A program made the translations under genes and the position numbers. 64,000 nucleotides of DNA from Acidobacteriota bacterium (GTDB lineage: Bacteria > Acidobacteriota > Terriglobia > Acidiferrales > UBA7541), in assembly GCA_021324935.1 (NCBI GenBank), contig JAJPIE010000090.1, positions 62,001-126,000 of the forward strand, in the 5' to 3' direction. How positions within the stretch are numbered: position 1 is the first letter of the stretch; each line of letters opens with the position of its first letter. The notes beneath the pieces were generated by a model. That model had not been told where the DNA came from. It ran no database searches and was given only the letters and a program-made list of their open reading frames with translations. Shown here piece after piece: positions 51,535-59,845 of the stretch.

Positions 51535-51633
51535 CGCCCCGGTTCTTCGCGCCGGTTCTTCGCGCCGGTTGCAGGTGCCGCGCTTTAGCCCGCCAAGGCA
51601 TATTGCCGTTTGCACTAAACGGTCTTCAGACCG
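51535..51633. repeat. 13-bp tandem repeat and hairpin upstream of ribA
   Basis: CGCCCCGGTTCTT, CGCGCCGGTTCTT and CGCGCCGGTTGC run in tandem at 51535-51572. They are followed by GCTTTAGCC (51582-51590) and a hairpin CGGTCTTCAGACCG (51620-51633). The last two motifs recur in other gaps. Confidence 0.6.
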
Positions 51634-51772
51634 GCGCATCCCCAAGTTTATCTCATGCTCTACTCGATCGAGCACAGTCGTTCCTCCCCGCGCTCTGCCG
51701 AATGCGCACAATCCTTAGCTCACTAGTGGCGACGCCTGCGCCTCCTCTTCGTACCTCGCTTCCCCTCCCTGC

Positions 51773-51778
51773 TATACT
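51773..51778 (+). promoter_or_regulatory. -10-like TATACT 11 nt before ribA
   Basis: TATACT ends 11 nt before the ribA ATG at 51790, and no Shine-Dalgarno sequence is present. This suggests a very short or absent 5' leader. The -35 side is poor. Confidence 0.4.
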
Positions 51779-51789
51779 GAACTTTTCCC

Positions 51790-52428
51790 ATGACTCCAAA
51801 ATCCCGCACTACCAAACCGAACCCCGCTAAAGGTGGCGCAGTCCGCCGCGTAGCCAAAGCCGCCCTCCCGACCCGCTTCGGCCGCTTCACAGTCTATGGC
51901 TTCCAGGGCCACGGCCCGCGGGAAGAGGCCGTCGCCCTGGTCCGCGGCAATCTCAGGAGCCGTGTCGCGCCGCTCGTCCGCCTACACTCGCAGTGCCTCA
52001 CCGGCGACGTCCTCAACTCCTTGCGCTGCGACTGCCGTGCGCAACTCGAGCTTTCGCTCAGGAAAATTGCCGAAGCCCCCTCCGGCATCCTTTTGTATCT
52101 TCCGCAAGAAGGCCGCGGCATCGGCTTGATGAACAAGCTCCGCGCCTACGAACTGCAGGATGGCGGCATGGACACGGTCGAAGCCAACGAATCTCTGGGC
52201 TTCGCCGCGGACACTCGCGAATACGACTTTCCCGCGAAAATCCTGAAAGCCCTCGGCGCCACGCGCATTCGCCTGCTCTCCAACAATCCCGACAAAATTC
52301 GCCAGCTGCAATCCGCGGGCATTCGTGTCGTTGCGCGCGTCGCCTGCCAACCGCGCCTTTCGAAAACCTCCCGCGCCTACCTGCAAACCAAAAAGCGCAA
52401 GATGGGCCACCTGCTCGAAGGCGTCTAG
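51790..52428 (+). CDS. ribA: GTP cyclohydrolase II
   Basis: A 212-residue enzyme opening the riboflavin pathway by hydrolysing GTP. The zinc cysteines are in SQCLTGDVLNSLRCDC, the catalytic region is LPQEGRGIGLMNKL, and YDFPAKILKALGATRIRLLSNNPDK follows. It is a stand-alone GCHII without a fused DHBP synthase (RibB), and the N-terminus carries a basic ~25-residue extension. No other rib genes are adjacent and no FMN-riboswitch-like leader is visible; the -10-like TATACT sits only 11 nt before the start codon. Confidence 0.93.
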   Translation: MTPKSRTTKPNPAKGGAVRRVAKAALPTRFGRFTVYGFQGHGPREEAVALVRGNLRSRVAPLVRLHSQCLTGDVLNSLRCDCRAQLELSLRKIAEAPSGILLYLPQEGRGIGLMNKLRAYELQDGGMDTVEANESLGFAADTREYDFPAKILKALGATRIRLLSNNPDKIRQLQSAGIRVVARVACQPRLSKTSRAYLQTKKRKMGHLLEGV

Positions 52429-52525
52429 CCTCTCTTCAACTCTTCTCGACTCGTGCGTGGCTTGGATTCTCGGCTGTGTAGTGGCCGGACTCTAGACCGG
52501 CAGTTCAAGAAGTAACCAGGTAATC

Positions 52526-52545
52526 AGGCGGCGTAACGATCGCCT
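52526..52545. repeat. Variant of the AGGCGG...CGCC hairpin repeat
   Basis: AGGCGGCGTAACGATCGCCT. On the opposite strand AGGCGATCGTTACGCCGCCT resembles the element at 38690-38708 (AGGCGGTTTTACGCCGCCT). It lies in the 217-bp gap between ribA and the convergent thiS gene. Confidence 0.4.
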
Positions 52546-52574
52546 TTTCCCAAAAAACGAATACGTGTCCCTAG

Positions 52575-52599
52575 AAAAAAATGCGGCCCACTGGCCGCA
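52575..52599 (-). terminator. Rho-independent terminator downstream of thiS
   Basis: Stem TGCGGCC (52582-52588) / GGCCGCA (52593-52599) with a 4-nt loop. On the minus strand it is followed by seven U (A-run 52575-52581). It ends the thiS transcription unit. Confidence 0.8.
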
Positions 52600-52645
52600 C
52601 GCTTCTCGCCTTTCTTTACTTCGTTAGTTCGTTAGTTCCTTCCGC

Positions 52646-52864
52646 TCATCCTCCTCCCACGAACTGCACAATCTCAAACCGGTCTCCGCCCACAACTTTT
52701 GTCTCTTCCCACTTCGCCTTCGGCAAAATTTCCAGGTTGAGCTCGATGGCCACGCGCCCAGCATGCAATCCCAAATGATCCAGCAATTCGCGCACGGTCA
52801 TTCCCGCGCGCAATTCCTTCCGCTCTCCATTCACCTGCACCTGGATCGATTGCCCCGGATTCAT
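52646..52864 (-). CDS. thiS: Sulfur-carrier protein ThiS
   Basis: A 72-residue ubiquitin-like protein ending in Gly-Gly-Gly (QFVGGG). The GG-terminus is adenylated and thiocarboxylated to donate sulfur to the thiamine thiazole. Landmarks are VNGERKEL near the start, TVRELLDHLGL and VVGGDRFEIVQFVGGG at the end. Thiazole synthase ThiG is not nearby, so another sulfur-transfer role (MoaD-like) cannot be excluded. It lies two bases after the upstream gene at 52867-53541 and is followed by a terminator. Confidence 0.88.
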   Translation of the reverse strand: MNPGQSIQVQVNGERKELRAGMTVRELLDHLGLHAGRVAIELNLEILPKAKWEETKVVGGDRFEIVQFVGGG

Positions 52865-52866
52865 CG

Positions 52867-53541
52867 TCACACCGCCGGAACGCGAGGCTTCGCCCGCAAA
52901 GCATACCGCAACGGAGGGCAAACTCCTCCGCCGTCCATGCGAATCACCAGCGCCACGTCGCCGCCGGCCAATTTCGGCATGTCGAAGGAAATGGTCGCGC
53001 GCCCCATGCTGCCCGTCCGGCTGGAATGAACGGCGGGCGTGGCGCTTCCCTCAATCTCCGCGCAGACCTTCACGCCTTCCGCCGGCTTCCCGCCCGCTTC
53101 CTGCACGGCAACGTGCAGCGTCGCCTGCTTGCCCACCAGCCAATTGCGAGCGTTCAATAGCTCCAGCGAAAATTTGCGTTCCTTCGCCTCGGGCCCGGCG
53201 GCGGAATCGGCCTTGGCAGGCGCGGTCACCGGTTTTTCAACTCGCTCGGCGGGCTTTGGTTCAGCGGCGGCGGGAACGGCCAGCGCCAACTCGCCGTTGC
53301 GGATCTCTTCCAGCACCGTGCGGTGCTGTTCATCCACGCGCATTTTCAGGGCCTGCTGCGAATCTTCGTTGAGTGGAAGCAGATCAAGATAGTTGTTCGT
53401 CCGCCGGTGCAGCACGCGGCCCTGGTAATACACGGTCGTATCAATCAGCGCGTGGGACTCACCACGGTCCTCGGTCTGCACGTGAAACGTGTGCGCGCCG
53501 AACTTGATATTGCTGTTGTGCCCGAAAACCATTCTCTTCAC
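52867..53541 (-). CDS. Two-domain protein of unknown function
   Basis: A 224-residue protein without a signal peptide. Residues 1-82 form one module (VFGHNSNIKFGAHTFHVQTE, then LIDTTVYYQGRVLHRRTNNY). A Pro/Ala/Lys linker covers about 85-120, and residues 120-224 form a beta-rich module resembling a Big/transthyretin-like fold (LHVAVQEAGGKPAEGVKVCAEIEG). I do not recognise a named family. It is the first gene of an operon with thiS, divergent from nuoA, with 108 bp between the two starts. Confidence 0.6.
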   Translation of the reverse strand: MKRMVFGHNSNIKFGAHTFHVQTEDRGESHALIDTTVYYQGRVLHRRTNNYLDLLPLNEDSQQALKMRVDEQHRTVLEEIRNGELALAVPAAAEPKPAERVEKPVTAPAKADSAAGPEAKERKFSLELLNARNWLVGKQATLHVAVQEAGGKPAEGVKVCAEIEGSATPAVHSSRTGSMGRATISFDMPKLAGGDVALVIRMDGGGVCPPLRYALRAKPRVPAV

Positions 53542-53607
53542 CTGTCTGGTCCCGATCGAGTTCCATCGACCAGCTCCGCGCGGCGCAAATAATTTTTCGC
53601 AGAAGAT

Positions 53608-53637
53608 TTGACCGCATGGCGTCCCACTCGTTATTAT
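53608..53637 (+). promoter_or_regulatory. Promoter of the complex I operon
   Basis: TTGACC (53608-53613) and TATTAT (53632-53637) with an 18-bp spacer. The predicted start would be only about 6 nt before the nuoA ATG at 53650, and that ATG has no Shine-Dalgarno sequence (CCCCTTACAC precedes it), pointing to a nearly leaderless operon mRNA. Confidence 0.55.
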
Positions 53638-53649
53638 AGCCCCTTACAC

Positions 53650-54048
53650 ATGAGTCCCACTGGCCTACAAGCCTACGTTCCCCTAGTAATACACCTGCTG
53701 GTGGCGGCGTTCCTCGCCGGAGTGCTCATCACCCTTTCGACCTTGGTGGGATGGAAGCGTCCCAACAAGGCGAAACAACAGCCGTACGAGTGTGGAATCA
53801 CGCCCACCGGAGATGCCCGCGAACCCTTCTCCGTCAAATTCTACCTCGTGGCCATGGTGTTTATCCTGTTCGACGTCGAAGCCATCTTCCTTTACCCCTG
53901 GGCATTCATTTTCAAGGACTTGGTTCGCAATGTCGCAACGCGGTGGTTTGGCTTCATAGAAATGATGATCTATGTCGCCATCCTCCTGGTCGGTTATTTC
54001 TATCTCTTGAAGAAGGGCGCGCTCGATTGGAATAAGCCAACGAAGTAG
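53650..54048 (+). CDS. nuoA: NADH-quinone oxidoreductase subunit A
   Basis: Three-helix membrane subunit of complex I, 132 residues, at the junction of the membrane and peripheral arms. The family loop PYECGITPTGDAREPFSVKFY, with the conserved Cys, is present, followed by FDVEAIFLYPWA and the third helix (IEMMIYVAILLVGYFYL). Start ATG 53650 gives the normal N-terminus. It is the first gene of the operon. Normally nuoB follows; here the next gene, after 29 bp, is nuoC. Confidence 0.95.
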   Translation: MSPTGLQAYVPLVIHLLVAAFLAGVLITLSTLVGWKRPNKAKQQPYECGITPTGDAREPFSVKFYLVAMVFILFDVEAIFLYPWAFIFKDLVRNVATRWFGFIEMMIYVAILLVGYFYLLKKGALDWNKPTK

Positions 54049-54077
54049 ACCAGCGCCCTTTTGAGGATCTCGAAAAC

Positions 54078-54557
54078 GTGTCGGAACTCGCCAACGCAAA
54101 CGCTCCTGTTGTGGTTGACCGCCTCCGTGCATGGAATTCCGAAGCCATTGCCGGCGTAATTGAGCATCGCGGCGAAATCACCCTTGTCGTCCCGCACAAG
54201 CTCCTCCGTGCCGTCGCCCGCCAGTGCAAGGAAGACCCGGAGCTCGCCTTCAACCAGTTGAGCGACGCCACCTGCGTCGATCGCTTCCCCGCCGAGCCGC
54301 GCTTCGAAATGAACTATCAGCTCCTTTCCATGTCCCGTTCCCAGCGGATCCGTCTGCGCACCACCATCGGCGGCCAGCAGCCCGTCGTCGATTCGCTCGA
54401 ACCCGTTTGGCCTGGCGCCAATTGGATGGAACGCGAGATTTTCGACCTCTTCGGCATCCGTTTTGAGGGCCACACCGATCTTCGCCGCATCCTCTTACCC
54501 GAAGGCTTTGAAGGCGCTCCGCTCCGCCGCGACTATCCCGTGGAGGGCCCGCGCTAG
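54078..54557 (+). CDS. nuoC: NADH-quinone oxidoreductase subunit C
   Basis: Peripheral-arm subunit (159 residues) of complex I in the 30-kDa family. It starts at GTG 54078. The signature ERE(I/V)FDLFGIxFxGHxDLRRI is seen as MEREIFDLFGIRFEGHTDL..RRIL and ends with the LRRDYPVEGPR motif. It is a separate gene here, not fused to nuoD as in E. coli. The N-terminal half is more variable. Confidence 0.95.
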   Translation: MSELANANAPVVVDRLRAWNSEAIAGVIEHRGEITLVVPHKLLRAVARQCKEDPELAFNQLSDATCVDRFPAEPRFEMNYQLLSMSRSQRIRLRTTIGGQQPVVDSLEPVWPGANWMEREIFDLFGIRFEGHTDLRRILLPEGFEGAPLRRDYPVEGPR

Positions 54558-54581
54558 ATTCCGCCCAGCGGACTGAAACCC

Positions 54582-55778
54582 ATGACAACGGTTGAAACAG
54601 CAATCGGCACTGCAAAAACGATGGTCCTCAACATGGGACCTCAGCACCCCTCCACTCACGGCGTGCTCCGCGTCCTGCTGGAACTCGACGGCGAAAACGT
54701 CGTCAACGCCGTCCCCGATCTCGGCTACCTGCACACCGGCATCGAAAAAAGCTGCGAAGACAAGACCTATTCCCAGGCCATCACTCTCACCGACCGCATG
54801 GATTACCTCAATCCTCTCGGCAACAACCTCGTCTACTGCCTGGCCGTCGAGAAGCTCCTTGGCCTGGAGATTCCCAAGCGCGCCCAATATATCCGCGTGA
54901 TGATGGTCGAGTTGCAGCGCATCTCTTCCCATCTCGTTTGGCTTGGCACGCACGCGCTCGATATGGGAGCCATGTCGGTGATGCTCTATTGCTTCCGCGA
55001 GCGCGAAGAGATCCTCAAGATCTTCGAGCGCTTCGCCGGCCAGCGCATGATGACCAGCTACATTCGCATCGGCGGGCTGGCGCTGGAGCCTCCCGCGGGC
55101 TGGCGCGAGCAGGTCAAGCGCTTCATCGACATGATGCCCTCTCGCGTCGATGAATACGAAGAACTACTCACCAACAACCGCATTTGGATGGCGCGCCTGA
55201 AAGGCGTCGGCTATTTGCCCCCCGAAACGCTCATCGCCCTCAGTACCACCGGCCCCGGCCTGCGCGCCGCTGGAATCCCCTTCGACAACCGCAAGGCATT
55301 CCCCTATTGCTCCTACGAAGAATTTGAGTTCAACATCCCAACGCGCACCGAATCCGATTCCTTCGCTCGCTACTTGATCCGCGTCCAGGAGATCCGCGAG
55401 AGCCTCAAAATCATCCGCCAGGCCATGGACAAGATCACCGATCAGGGCCCCATCAAGGCGGAAGCTCCCGGCGTGATTCCCCCGCAGCGCGAAAAAATGA
55501 AGACGGAAATGGAAGCTCTCATCTACCATTTCAAGATTTTCACCGAGGGCTTTTCGCCGCCGGTGGGCGAAGTCTACCAGGCCGTGGAATCGCCGCGCGG
55601 CGAACTCGGCTGCTTCATCGCCAGTGACGGTTCCCCCAAACCGCTGCGCGTCCATTTCCGCAGCCCGTCCTTCGTGAACTTGCAGGCCCTGCCCTCCATG
55701 GTCAAGGGCCAGTTGATCGCCGATACCGTGGCTTCCATTGGCACCATCGATATCGTGCTTGGAGAAGTGGACAGGTAG
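54582..55778 (+). CDS. nuoD: NADH-quinone oxidoreductase subunit D
   Basis: 49-kDa-type subunit (398 residues) forming the quinone pocket with NuoB. The quinone-site His/Tyr region is MGPQHPSTHGVLR with DLGYLHTGIEK; the RLTDRMDYL-like stretch (TLTDRMDYLNPLGNN) and MKTEMEALIYHFKIFTEGF are intact. The closing DIVLGEVDR is the normal family end. Since NuoD works in direct contact with NuoB, its partner must be encoded elsewhere. Confidence 0.96.
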   Translation: MTTVETAIGTAKTMVLNMGPQHPSTHGVLRVLLELDGENVVNAVPDLGYLHTGIEKSCEDKTYSQAITLTDRMDYLNPLGNNLVYCLAVEKLLGLEIPKRAQYIRVMMVELQRISSHLVWLGTHALDMGAMSVMLYCFREREEILKIFERFAGQRMMTSYIRIGGLALEPPAGWREQVKRFIDMMPSRVDEYEELLTNNRIWMARLKGVGYLPPETLIALSTTGPGLRAAGIPFDNRKAFPYCSYEEFEFNIPTRTESDSFARYLIRVQEIRESLKIIRQAMDKITDQGPIKAEAPGVIPPQREKMKTEMEALIYHFKIFTEGFSPPVGEVYQAVESPRGELGCFIASDGSPKPLRVHFRSPSFVNLQALPSMVKGQLIADTVASIGTIDIVLGEVDR

Positions 55779-55780
55779 AC

Positions 55781-57598
55781 ATGGAACTCAGCCCGAAACT
55801 CGCCGCAAAGTTTGACCAGCTTCAGACCGCCTACCCGGTGAAGCGCAGCGCGCTAATCCCCATGCTCATGTTCGGCCAGGATGAACTCGGCTGCGTCACC
55901 GACGAACTCATCGCCGAAATAGGCCGCCGCCTCGAGCTCAACAATGTTCAGATCGAGGAGACGCTAGCGTACTACTCGATGCTGCACCGCAAGCCCATCG
56001 GCAAGCACCACGTGCAGGTCTGCACCAACATCGCCTGCAAACTGCGCGGTGGCGAGGAACTCCTCGAACACGCCAAAAAGCGCCTAGAAATCGGTCACAA
56101 GCAAGTCACTCAAGATGGCGTCTTTTCGCTCGAGGAAGTCGAATGCATGGGCGCCTGCACTGGCGCGCCGGCCGTGCAGGTCAACTACGACTTCTACGAA
56201 AACGTCACGCCTTTGAAGTTCGACCGCCTGATCGAAGACCTCGATAAAGGCAAAAAGCCCGAACCCCAAGGCGTCATCAGCGGCGCTCTCCACGAGCGCA
56301 ACAAGCTGGAAACCCCGCTCATCAGCAAAAAGTGGGGCGTCAAGGATTCCCACAAGATCGACGTCGCCCTGCAACTCGGCGCCTACCAGGCCCTCGATAA
56401 GGCCCTCAAGCAGTTGACTCCGGACCAGATCATCGACGAGGTCAAAAAATCCAGCCTCCGCGGCCGCGGCGGCGCAGGCTTCCCCACCGGCATGAAATGG
56501 TCTTTCGTGCCCAAGGATTCACAGAAACCCAAGTACGTCATCTGCAACGCCGACGAATCCGAACCCGGCACCTGCAAGGATCGCCCGCTGATGGAGATGG
56601 ATCCCCACCAGCTCATCGAAGGCATCATCATCGCCGGCCGCGCCATCGGCGCCCATCGCGGCTTCATCTATATCCGCGGCGAATATCGCTACGTGCTCGA
56701 CGTCGTCGAAGCCGCCATCGCCGAAGCCTACCAGCGCGGTTACCTCGGCCAGAATATTCTCGGCTCTGGCTTCGATTTCGACCTGCTGATCCACACCGGT
56801 GCGGGCGCCTACGAATGCGGTGAAGAGTCCGCGCTGATGGAGTCGCTTGAGGGAAAACGCGGCAACCCCCGCATCAAGCCACCCTTCCCCGCCGTTGTCG
56901 GCCTCTATGGCTGCCCGACGATCATCAACAACGTGGAAACTCTCAGTGCTGTCCCCTCCATCATCCTCGAGGGCGGCGAAGCCTATGCAAGCCGCGGCAC
57001 TCCGAAAAACGGCGGCACGCGCCTCCTTTGCGTTTCCGGCCACGTCAACAAACCCGGCATCTATGAAATTCCTCTCGGCATGAACATGAAAAAGTTCATC
57101 GAGGAAGTCGCCGGCGGCATGCGTGGCGGCAAAAAGCTCAAGGCCGTGATCCCCGGCGGCAGCTCCTGCCCTGTGTTCAAAGCCGAAGAAATCGATATCG
57201 CCATGGACTATGACACCATCGCTAAGGCCGGCTCCATGCTCGGCTCCGGCGGCATGGTGGTCATCGACGAAGACACCTGCATGGTGGACATGGCCCGCCG
57301 CATCATGCACTTCTACGCGCACGAATCCTGCGGCTGGTGCATCCCCTGCCGCGAAGGCACCAACTGGCTAAAGAAAATGCTTGAGCGCTTCCACGCCGGC
57401 CTCGGCCGTCCCGAAGACATCGACCTCATCGGCGAGCTTTCCAAAAACATGCTCGGCCGCACCTTCTGCCCGCTTGGCGACGCCGCCGCGATGCCCACCA
57501 TCAGCATCGTGCAGAAGTTCCGTAACGAATTCGAAGATCATCTGCAAGGACGCTGCGCGCACAACAAGGCCGCGGAAGTTTTGCTCGGCACGCGATAG
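55781..57598 (+). CDS. nuoEF: Fused NADH-quinone oxidoreductase subunits E and F
   Basis: One 605-residue protein carrying both NADH-dehydrogenase module subunits. The NuoE part (1-165) has the 2Fe-2S cysteines CTNIACKLRGG...VECMGACTGAP. A short charged linker (about 155-185) joins the NuoF part (about 190-605) with the FMN/NADH site GRGGAGFPTGMKWSF and CGEESALMESLEGKRG, and the N3 cluster motif SCGWCIPCREG plus a later Cys (GRTFCPLGD). Usually these are two proteins. The fusion fixes 1:1 stoichiometry. The single continuous frame and intact motifs on both sides argue against an error. Confidence 0.95.
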   Translation: MELSPKLAAKFDQLQTAYPVKRSALIPMLMFGQDELGCVTDELIAEIGRRLELNNVQIEETLAYYSMLHRKPIGKHHVQVCTNIACKLRGGEELLEHAKKRLEIGHKQVTQDGVFSLEEVECMGACTGAPAVQVNYDFYENVTPLKFDRLIEDLDKGKKPEPQGVISGALHERNKLETPLISKKWGVKDSHKIDVALQLGAYQALDKALKQLTPDQIIDEVKKSSLRGRGGAGFPTGMKWSFVPKDSQKPKYVICNADESEPGTCKDRPLMEMDPHQLIEGIIIAGRAIGAHRGFIYIRGEYRYVLDVVEAAIAEAYQRGYLGQNILGSGFDFDLLIHTGAGAYECGEESALMESLEGKRGNPRIKPPFPAVVGLYGCPTIINNVETLSAVPSIILEGGEAYASRGTPKNGGTRLLCVSGHVNKPGIYEIPLGMNMKKFIEEVAGGMRGGKKLKAVIPGGSSCPVFKAEEIDIAMDYDTIAKAGSMLGSGGMVVIDEDTCMVDMARRIMHFYAHESCGWCIPCREGTNWLKKMLERFHAGLGRPEDIDLIGELSKNMLGRTFCPLGDAAAMPTISIVQKFRNEFEDHLQGRCAHNKAAEVLLGTR

Positions 57599-57604
57599 GA
57601 ACCC

Positions 57605-59845
57605 ATGGCTGAAACGAAACTTGTAAAGCTGAAAATCGACGACCGCGAGGTGGAAGTTCCCGCCGGAACGCTGGTGATTGAAGCCACTCGCCGCCTCGGC
57701 ATCGAAGTTCCCTCGTTCTGTTATTACCCCGGCCTCACCCTTCAGGCCGCTTGCCGCATGTGCCTCGTCGAAGTTGAAAAAGCCCCCAAGCAGCAGACCG
57801 CCTGCACCCTGGTCGCCACCGAAGGCATGGTCGTCCGCACCAACACCGACGCCGTGCGCGCCTCCCGCAAAATGATGCTGGAATTCCTCCTCAGCAATCA
57901 CCCGCTCGATTGTCCCGTCTGCGACAAGGGCGGCGAGTGCGAATTGCAGGACATGACCTTCCGCTACGGCGCGGACGCCAGCCGCTTCGTCGAGGAAAAG
58001 ATTCACCGGCCGGAAGAAAAGTGGTCGGACGTTGTCTATTACGACGCTCCGCGCTGCATCCTCTGCTACCGCTGCGTGCGCGTCTGCGACGAAGGCATGG
58101 ACGTGAAGGCTCTCGGCGTAGGCATGCGCGGCGCGCACTCCATCATCATCCCCAACCGCGAAGACCATCTCGAGTGCGAGGAATGCGGCATGTGCATCGA
58201 CATCTGCCCCGTCGGCGCGCTCACCAGCGGCACCTACCGCTACAAAACCCGCCCGTGGGAAATGACTTACGTCTCCACCATCTGCACCCACTGCTCCAAC
58301 GGCTGCAAAACCACCCTCAGCGTCCGCAACCACGAAATCCTGCGCGCCAACAATCGCGATCTTTCCGGCATCAACAAGGATTTCCTCTGCGTGAAGGGTC
58401 GTTTCGGTTTCGATTTCACCCGGCACCCCGGCCGCATCAAGCAGCCCCTGCTGCGCAAGGGCGACAAGCTCTATCCTGTTTCCTGGGAAGAAGCCGCGCA
58501 AGCCGCCGCTGCCAAGCTCAACGAATTGCATACCGCCTACGGCGGCGAAGCCATCGGCTTCATCGGCTCCAACCGCACCTCCAACGAAGAAAATTATCTG
58601 CTCCAGCGCCTCGCCCGCGGCACCTTCGGCTCCAACAACATCGATCACCACCGCACCGCCGATTACACTGGTCTGGTCACCGCGCTGGGCGAAAATGCGG
58701 CTGCTGCTTCCTTAACCATGGAGCAGCTCTATCAGAGCAAAACCGTCCTGATCGTCGGCAACGATCCCACGAATCAGAATCCGCTCGTCGCCTGGCAGAT
58801 TCGCGCCGGCATTCGCCATTTCGGCACGAAGCTATTCCTCCTCAACTCGCGGGACATCAAACTCAAGCGCAAGGCCGCGCAGTTCGTTCACGTCGCTCGC
58901 GGCCAGGAAGCTGCCGCCGTTCGTTGGCTGGCCACTGGCGAAGGCCAGTTCGCCTCCGGCGTCGCCGAGCAGCTCTCCGCGCTGAAAACCGCTCTCGAAG
59001 CCGAGCCCGAACTCGCCATCGTCTTCGGCTCCGAACTCACCGGCGCGGCAATCCACGACCTCGTTGCGTTCGGCTCTAAGCTCCAGGGCAAAGTCCGCTA
59101 CATGGCTCTCGGTGATTACGTCAACTCGCGCGGCGCCGCCGACATGGGCCTCCTCCCCGACCGTCTGCCCGGCTACGCCCGGCTCGACGACAAATCCGCC
59201 GCCGAAACTTTCACCAAATTCTGGGGCGCTCCCGTCCCAGCCAAGCCCGGCCTCACGGCGCCGCAGATGATCGACTCCGCGCAGTCCGGCAAGCTCAAGG
59301 CCCTCTACGTCATCGGCGCCAATCCCTTCCGGCACTTCGGAAAATCCGGCGCGGGACGCGGCCAGCTTGGCTTCCTGGTTGTCCACGAAATGTTCATGAC
59401 CGAAACCGCGCAGCTCGCCGACGTCGTCTTCCCCGCTGCCTCGGCCTACGAGAAAGACGGCAGCGTCACCAATACCGCCGGCGAAATCCAGTTGCTCCAC
59501 AAGGCCGCCGAAGTCATGGGCGCGCGCAGCGATTTCGACCTGCTGCGCATCCTCTCGCATCAACTCGAAAAGCTCGGCCTCGGCAAAGCCTTCCAGTTCA
59601 AAACCCCCGCCGCCGTCTTCGAGGAAATGCGCAAGACCGTGCCCAGCTACAACGTGCATCCCGCCGGTCTGCTTACCGGAGGCGCTGAGCCCTCTAAAAC
59701 ACAGTTTACTCGCAACGGCCACGCCCCCTACGATGTTCCCGTCGAGCTGATTCGCTCCGCGAACGACAATCTCTTTACCAGCGGCACCCTGGGCCGCTTC
59801 TGCACCACAGTGCAATCCTTGCCGGAGGCGGAAGCAAAACCGTGA
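57605..59845 (+). CDS. nuoG: NADH-quinone oxidoreductase subunit G
   Basis: Large Fe-S subunit of 746 residues. The N-terminal 2Fe-2S domain has CYYPGL...CRMCLVEV, the His/Cys 4Fe-4S motif is within HPLDCPVCDKGGECELQD, and the two-cluster ferredoxin part reads CILCYRCVRVCDE and CEECGMCIDICPVGAL. The additional N7-type motif CTHCSNGCKTTL with a later Cys (DFLCVKGRFG) is retained, as in E. coli and Thermus, then a molybdopterin-fold domain (about 245-670) without cofactor catalysis. It overlaps nuoH by four bases. Confidence 0.95.
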   Translation: MAETKLVKLKIDDREVEVPAGTLVIEATRRLGIEVPSFCYYPGLTLQAACRMCLVEVEKAPKQQTACTLVATEGMVVRTNTDAVRASRKMMLEFLLSNHPLDCPVCDKGGECELQDMTFRYGADASRFVEEKIHRPEEKWSDVVYYDAPRCILCYRCVRVCDEGMDVKALGVGMRGAHSIIIPNREDHLECEECGMCIDICPVGALTSGTYRYKTRPWEMTYVSTICTHCSNGCKTTLSVRNHEILRANNRDLSGINKDFLCVKGRFGFDFTRHPGRIKQPLLRKGDKLYPVSWEEAAQAAAAKLNELHTAYGGEAIGFIGSNRTSNEENYLLQRLARGTFGSNNIDHHRTADYTGLVTALGENAAAASLTMEQLYQSKTVLIVGNDPTNQNPLVAWQIRAGIRHFGTKLFLLNSRDIKLKRKAAQFVHVARGQEAAAVRWLATGEGQFASGVAEQLSALKTALEAEPELAIVFGSELTGAAIHDLVAFGSKLQGKVRYMALGDYVNSRGAADMGLLPDRLPGYARLDDKSAAETFTKFWGAPVPAKPGLTAPQMIDSAQSGKLKALYVIGANPFRHFGKSGAGRGQLGFLVVHEMFMTETAQLADVVFPAASAYEKDGSVTNTAGEIQLLHKAAEVMGARSDFDLLRILSHQLEKLGLGKAFQFKTPAAVFEEMRKTVPSYNVHPAGLLTGGAEPSKTQFTRNGHAPYDVPVELIRSANDNLFTSGTLGRFCTTVQSLPEAEAKP

